This document shows positions 59,184-64,000 of a stretch of 64,000 nt of DNA, in pieces. Within the stretch, counting starts at the first letter, position 1. Each line of letters opens with the position of its first letter. Made by a program: the position numbers and the translations under genes. Under the pieces are notes generated by a model, which was not told the DNA's origin, did no database searches, and saw only the letters and a program-made list of their open reading frames with translations. Origin of the DNA: Rhodocollybia butyracea (lineage: Eukaryota; Basidiomycota; Agaricomycetes; Agaricales; Omphalotaceae); the NCBI GenBank assembly GCA_015501585.1, contig JADNRY010000002.1, forward strand, positions 682,001 to 746,000, in the 5' to 3' direction.

Positions 59184-59333
59184 TTTTCATGTGAAATTTA
59201 CGTGGACGTTGTAAAGGCGAGGACAGAAATTTAGACGACAACGACGAGCGAGCTTGAGTTTCAGAAATCACGTGTCTAATTATCGGAACTGATTTCCTAG
59301 CTCTCCCAAGATACTTTCCGTTCTTCCACGACA
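59184..59333. promoter_or_regulatory. Divergent promoter region, BEM3-like and L-serine dehydratase
   Basis: 150 bp between start codons on opposite strands, so the promoter region is shared. No clear TATA box was seen. Confidence 0.5.
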
Positions 59334-62324
59334 ATGTCCCTTCTCCTCCGTCATAGATTCTCTCTTTTCAGGCCCCTTGGAACTTGTTCTCCTCAGCGTG
59401 GTGGGCCTCGAAGTCACGTCGGATCTTTCTCTACTTCAAGGCCAGTTCTCAGCAAACCACAAATTGAACGCGTCCCAGAGTCGCAGGAACGTCAACAGCA
59501 AGAGCATGCGGTGATCTCGACGTTTGACCTTTTCAGTATTGGTGGTATGTACATGTTTCCACCATCACACTGATACATTAATGTACCTTAGTTGGTCCAT
59601 CAAGTTCGCACACCGTAGGTCCCATGCGAGCTGGCAAGATATTCATTACAGATTTGAAGGAGCTCCATCTACTAGAAAAGGTATTCGTCCAACATCATGT
59701 TCCAAAGCTGTATTTTATTGCATAATTGACAGTGATATAATTTGTTAGGTTATGACGGTTAAAATTACTTTGTACGCAATCTGTCAATAGGATAGCATAT
59801 TAGCACTCCTGCTAATTGTGTCCACTAGATATGGCTCTTTGGCCGCTACAGGTGAGGTTCTCTATCGTTGAATCGTATTGGGTATCTAAAATCCACTATT
59901 TCCAGGCAAAGGGCAAGTCTCCTTATTCTCGATGACGTGGTGGTATCTCAATTTGAACAGGCATCATACACCTCAAGCTATTTTGCTAGGTCTTGAAGGC
60001 TCCGATCCAGAAACTATCATTCCAACAACTATCGAATCACGTTATAGCAATATTCTCCGTGATAAAGTATTGCTATTGGGTGGTCACCACCGCATTCACT
60101 ATGATATGGACCGTGATATGCTCTGGAGGTATGCAAAACTATGTACATGTAACACCCAAACAATGCTCGACATCTTTACAGATGGGATCAAGTTCTACCA
60201 ACTCATCCAAACGGCATGAGATTCAGTGCATTTGACCAGGATGGCGACTTGCTCGCAACAAATGAATATTACAGTGTAGGTGGTGGCTTCGTTGTGAATG
60301 AAAAGACGAAAGGTATACGAGGGTATCCTTTCAATAAAATACTGAAAATTATGTACAGTGGATGAAAACTTGTTCTACAAGGGGGTGGACAAAAGCGTCG
60401 TACCTCCAGCGCGTCTTCAACAAACTCATTCTCTATCCGAGCCGGATTTGAACTCTGCTCCCTCTGTTCTTACCGAGCCATCCTCTTCAACATCGAACGA
60501 CAACGCTGCACCTAATATGGTCGATGTTGGACCTCCCTATCCTTTCGAATCTGGTAACAGCCTTCTGGCATTGACTCAAAAACATAACGTCTCTTATCCC
60601 TATTTAATTGATATCGCCTCGTCTCTGACTCTATCACCCTCCCACAGATGACCATTGCGCAAATTGTATACGACAACGAAAGGAGTTTTGGATACTCTGA
60701 TGATGATATTCACAACAAGGTTAGCCGTCCACCATGGTAGTGTAGTGTTGAAACCCCCAGACTCTACAGATTCTCCGGATTTGGTCCGTAATGGATGATT
60801 GTATCCGAACAGGTGTCAGTTCTACTTCTCCTACTCTTCCTGGCCGGTTAGGTCTTCGCCGTCGGGCCCCTATCTTGTACAAACGTTTAATGCGTGGTTT
60901 CTACCCTGGCGTCACCCCTCCGGTCAACAAAATGGCGAAGATAGAAGCTGGTACCGCTGGCAGCGCCGCAATCGACGCTCCGGCTGAATTAGATGTCGAC
61001 ACTCAGGATGAGCCCGAAACTGACGCTGGTACCACAGGATGGGGTGCGAGGAGCGTGAATCCTGCGAGTCCAAGTGCGAAACGTGCTGCCCGTGTTACAG
61101 GTGCCTTTGATCATCCCCTGCTTCCTGAACCTCCAGTAAGTTTTGAAACAAACTCTTGATATTTGAAGCCAATCTTCTCTATCTAGCGGAAAACCATGAT
61201 TCCCGCAATGGACTTCTTGTCATGTTATGCTATCGCAGTGAACGAGGTGAACGCGAGTGGAGGTAGGATTGTCACTTCCCCAACAAACGGCGCCGCTGGA
61301 GTTATTCCGGCTGTGTTAAAGTATATAATTGAGGTGAGGACCAAGCCAAACGTATCATTTTTCACTACTACTAAGTTCACCCCAGTTTATCAGTGACGAT
61401 CCTGAAAAGACCGTCATGACATTCTTATTAACAGCATCGGTAAGTCGTTATGATTTCACCGCTTACTCTACGCTGAAGATCATAGGCAATCGGAATGCTA
61501 TTCAAGCGTGGAAGTACTATATCTGCAGCCGAAGGAGGATGTCAGGCAGAAGTCGGAGGTCCGTAAATGAGATCTTCGTCTCTCCTTGCTTATTGCGAAT
61601 GCTGCTTTAGTGGCATGTTCCATGGCCGCAGGAGGTTTTGCAGCGTGTATGGTGCGTCGAAATATCTTAAATTCCCTTTGAATTTGCTTGAGCACCTATT
61701 CAGGGAGGTGGGTAGCATCGCGTCCTCTTCGTTTGTATGTACACTAAACTTTCACAGCCTCACCGGAAACCGTACTTCAAGCTGCAGAGATTGGAATCGG
61801 TATGTTTCCCTGTTCTTACTTCATAATCTATATCTTTTAATATCCTGTGGTAGAACATAACCTTGGCTTAACATGCGATCCCATAGACGGTTTGGTTCAA
61901 GTACCCTGCATTGTGAGTGTCCCTTTACTACACAAAACATAATGGCTGATAAAGTCGTACCTAGGAAAGGAATAGTCTTGGAGGTTCGTCGTAAGGCTTT
62001 TGCTGGCACAATTCTAAAGTTTTTTTCTAGCGGTTAAAGCGGTCACCGCTGCTCAGCTTTCCCTTGCAAGCCACGGCATCTACAGCGTTACATTGGATGA
62101 GGCGATAGAAGCCATGCGAGTGACTGCTGCTGATATGAGCGTGAAATATAAAGAGACGAGTCTTTCTGTGAGTTTTCTGACTCCCAATTATCGTCTGTTG
62201 CTCATCATGCCTATAGGGCCTTGCGGTAATTTTTTTTCACGTCTGCTTGTTGATAGGAAGCTGACTTGCAATGTGGATTTGGTAGACTACCGTGAAAATC
62301 CCTCTTACTGTGCCTGCTTGGTAA
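59334..62324 (+). CDS. L-serine ammonia-lyase, iron-sulfur type, probably mitochondrial
   Basis: Multi-exon gene. N-terminal Arg/Ser-rich [16 protein letters not shown] fits a mitochondrial presequence. Family motifs: [16 protein letters not shown] (exon 2), [104 protein letters not shown], and the end LSGLATTVKIPL followed by TVPAW. The Cys residues fit the [4Fe-4S] ligands. It converts L-serine to pyruvate and ammonia. The last but one exon is only 9 nt (GGCCTTGCG, Gly-Leu-Ala). The single-chain form is like bacterial SdaA rather than the PLP-type fungal enzyme. Confidence 0.9.
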
Positions 62325-62667
62325 GTAGTTTGCCTGTGGCTTGGCGTTGTTGGACTTGAGCTCACTGCTGGTTACAGTTGATTATTACTCTCGTCTCGAT
62401 CAATCTATCCATCGTACTTAAGACCTTTATTGTATGTACAGTACATAGACGTTACACGCTAGACACATAGGAAACATACAATATTCGGGGACTAACTCGG
62501 CAAATTCAATCGGAGCTTAAAAATGTGTGACAGGCCAACAAACTGTTACAAACGCGTCTCTTTCTTCTTTGTTGATCCCAAGTTGATCCTGATTCCTCTC
62601 GACGCGTACCCTACTCGAACGCGCCCTCATCCAACTTCTCCTCTTCTCAATCATCTTACTAGCTAAT
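62325..62667. other. Intergenic region upstream of PCNA
   Basis: Tandem promoter region. Acgcgtc-type words (GACGCGT at about 62600) resemble the MCB element ACGCGT found before fungal S-phase genes. Confidence 0.45.
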
Positions 62668-64000
62668 ATGCTTGAAGCCAAACTCGCCGAGGCCAGCGTG
62701 CTCAAAAAGCTGCTTGATGGTAAGTGGTGTTGCTTTGTGAAATCGCGTCTTTGATAGTTGACTCCACCTCTTCGCCCTTATCTTCTTCTTTCATGCTCGC
62801 CCACCATATAGCTATCAAAGAACTCGTCACCGACGCCAATTTTGAATGTTCTGAAGAGGGCATCACGCTCCAAGCTATGGATAACTCACACGTTGCCCTT
62901 GTTGCAGTGAAATTGGTCCAAAATGGGTTCAAAAAGTATCGTTGCGACAGGCCAATGCCGCTCGGCGTGAATGTTGGCAGCTTGACCAAAGTGTTGAAAT
63001 GCGCGAAAGACGACGATATGTGTACTCTTCGCGCGGCCGACGAGGCGGACGTGTTAAATCTAGTTTACGAGGCTAAAAGCAAGTCAAATTCATTCGCCTC
63101 TTTGTTTTGTGTCTGACGCGACCTGTTCTTCAGACTCGGACAGAATATCATCCTATGACCTAAAACTCATGGACATTGACTCTGAAACGCTTGGGATCCC
63201 AAAAACTTCTTACGAAGCTCGTGTTGTCCTCTCTTCCTCCGAATTTACGCGTATCGTACGCGATTTGTCTCAACTGGGCGATTCAGTTCGCATTGAAGTC
63301 AGCAAGGAAGGCGTTCGATTTGCCTCCGACGGTGAGGCTGCGAATGGTAACGTCCTTTTGAAAGGCCGAGGTCCGATAGGAAAGGTCGAGAGGGGCCCAC
63401 AAGGAGATGACGAGGACGAGGAAGACGAGGAAGGGGATGGCGTAAAGAAGGAAAAGAAAGATGATGGTGAGGAGGAAGACGGAGAGAAGGATGAGGATGA
63501 GGAGAAAGGCGAGGATGAGGAAGATGATGACGAGGATGGCCACAAAAAGAAGAAGAGTAGTAAGGCCAAGGTCAAAAAAGAGAAGACTGGCGATGGCGAC
63601 GTCGATATGGAAGACGAGGACGACGGCAACGATGACAATGGTGAAGAAGAGAAGGATGATGAGGAGGAGGAGGATGAGGAGGAGGATGGTGATGGCAAGA
63701 AAAGGAAGAAAAAGGTTGTGTTCTCGTTCGTCTTTCCTTGTTTTTCAGCGCTGATTTAGTTTCATAGTCTAAATCATCCCCCAAAGCTGCCAAAAAGGCC
63801 AAGACTTCTAAAGCCTCCTCCAAATCGAAGAAAGGCAAATCTAAAGCGGGGGAGGACGAAGACGATGAGGAAGACGACTCTGTCGTCATCCAGATGAACT
63901 CACACGTCTCGTTGACATTTTCACTAAAGTATCTTGTCAACTTTAGTAAAAGTTCGAGTCTGGTCAAAAAGGTGGAGTTGTTCATGAGTAACGATGTACC
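62668..64000 (+). CDS. POL30: Proliferating cell nuclear antigen with large charged insertion, partial
   Basis: Exons are 62668-62719, 62812-63078, 63134-63714 and 63768 onward, running off the window. Domain I: MLEAKLAEASVLKKLLDA, FECSEEGITLQAMDNSHVAL, and FKKYRCDRPMPLGVN. The interdomain region and domain II include SYDLKLMDIDSETLGIP and VRFASDGEAANGNVLLK. About 155 Asp/Glu/Lys-rich residues (63364-63714 plus 63768-63881) then replace a loop of roughly 10-15 residues, before VVIQMNSHVSLTFSLKYL. Intron 2 has a GC donor (GCAAGT). PCNA is the trimeric sliding clamp for DNA polymerases; the C-terminal end is not in the window. Confidence 0.93.
63364..63881 (+). other. Asp/Glu/Lys-rich insertion within PCNA domain II
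   Basis: Codons are mostly GAG, GAC, GAT and AAG, and a 53-nt intron (63715-63767) divides it. Frame and both flanks of the clamp fold are intact, so it is either real protein sequence or a retained unusual intron; no GT-AG pair removing exactly the insert was evident. The opposite-strand Ser-rich ORFs here are shadows. Confidence 0.75.

Noticed and set aside
63270..63698. Ser-rich minus-strand ORF opposite PCNA
   Set aside because: It is the complement of GAG/GAC/GAT codons in the acidic insertion; no start context, splice signals or domain.

Overview
The window looks like a chromosome segment of a filamentous basidiomycete (Agaricomycetes-like). The host genes carry many introns of about 40-60 bp, several of them GC-AG. 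Their products match fungal families (Bem3-type RhoGAP, Shr3-type ER chaperone, Eaf3/MRG15, aryl-alcohol-oxidase-like GMC enzyme, iron-sulfur L-serine dehydratase). The mobile DNA consists of Ty3/Gypsy, DIRS/Ngaro-like and TRIM elements plus Myb/SANT-like and DUF6729-like relics. Two halves differ sharply: about 1-44.5 kb is nested mobile DNA, and about 44.8-64 kb is a dense run of housekeeping genes.

Mobile half. 1-8.15 kb holds decayed gene pieces, solo LTRs of one ~496-bp family (one nested inside another), and two solo LTRs of miniature elements that carry tRNA-like sequences. 8.155-15.25 kb is a minus-strand tyrosine-recombinase retrotransposon (gag, RT-RNase H, YR) with split direct repeats. 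It sits inside another ORF and is itself broken by a stop, a frameshift and a solo LTR. 16.05-36.93 kb is a recombined terminal remnant of the same YR family, split by a 19.8-kb Ty3/Gypsy element (16955-36797, 4-bp TSD GCGC). That element has 1.84-kb LTRs with TATT...AATA ends and a dead sense gag-pol. Five later TRIM insertions lie in it, including one complete TRIM at 22848-23497. Its 3' internal region carries two antisense genes, each of which can be spliced into an uninterrupted frame (839 and 445 codons). 37-44.5 kb is decayed sequence with two recognisable gene relics.

Gene-dense half: PP6/Sit4-type phosphatase (-), mitochondrial ribosomal protein uL5m (+, 74 bp away, divergent), proteasome beta-7/PRE4 (-), secreted GMC oxidoreductase (+), EAF3/MRG15 (-), SHR3-like ER protein (-), BEM3-like PX-PH-RhoGAP (-), iron-sulfur L-serine dehydratase (+), and PCNA (+, cut by the window end). 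PCNA carries an insertion of about 155 acidic/lysine-rich residues in its second domain.

Most notable: (1) intact spliced antisense genes inside a Ty3/Gypsy element whose own polyprotein is dead; (2) TRIM elements whose LTRs contain tRNA-like Pol III promoters and no TTTT run; (3) the PCNA insertion. All gene models were built by eye from splice signals and reading phase; none was tested by search or RNA data.
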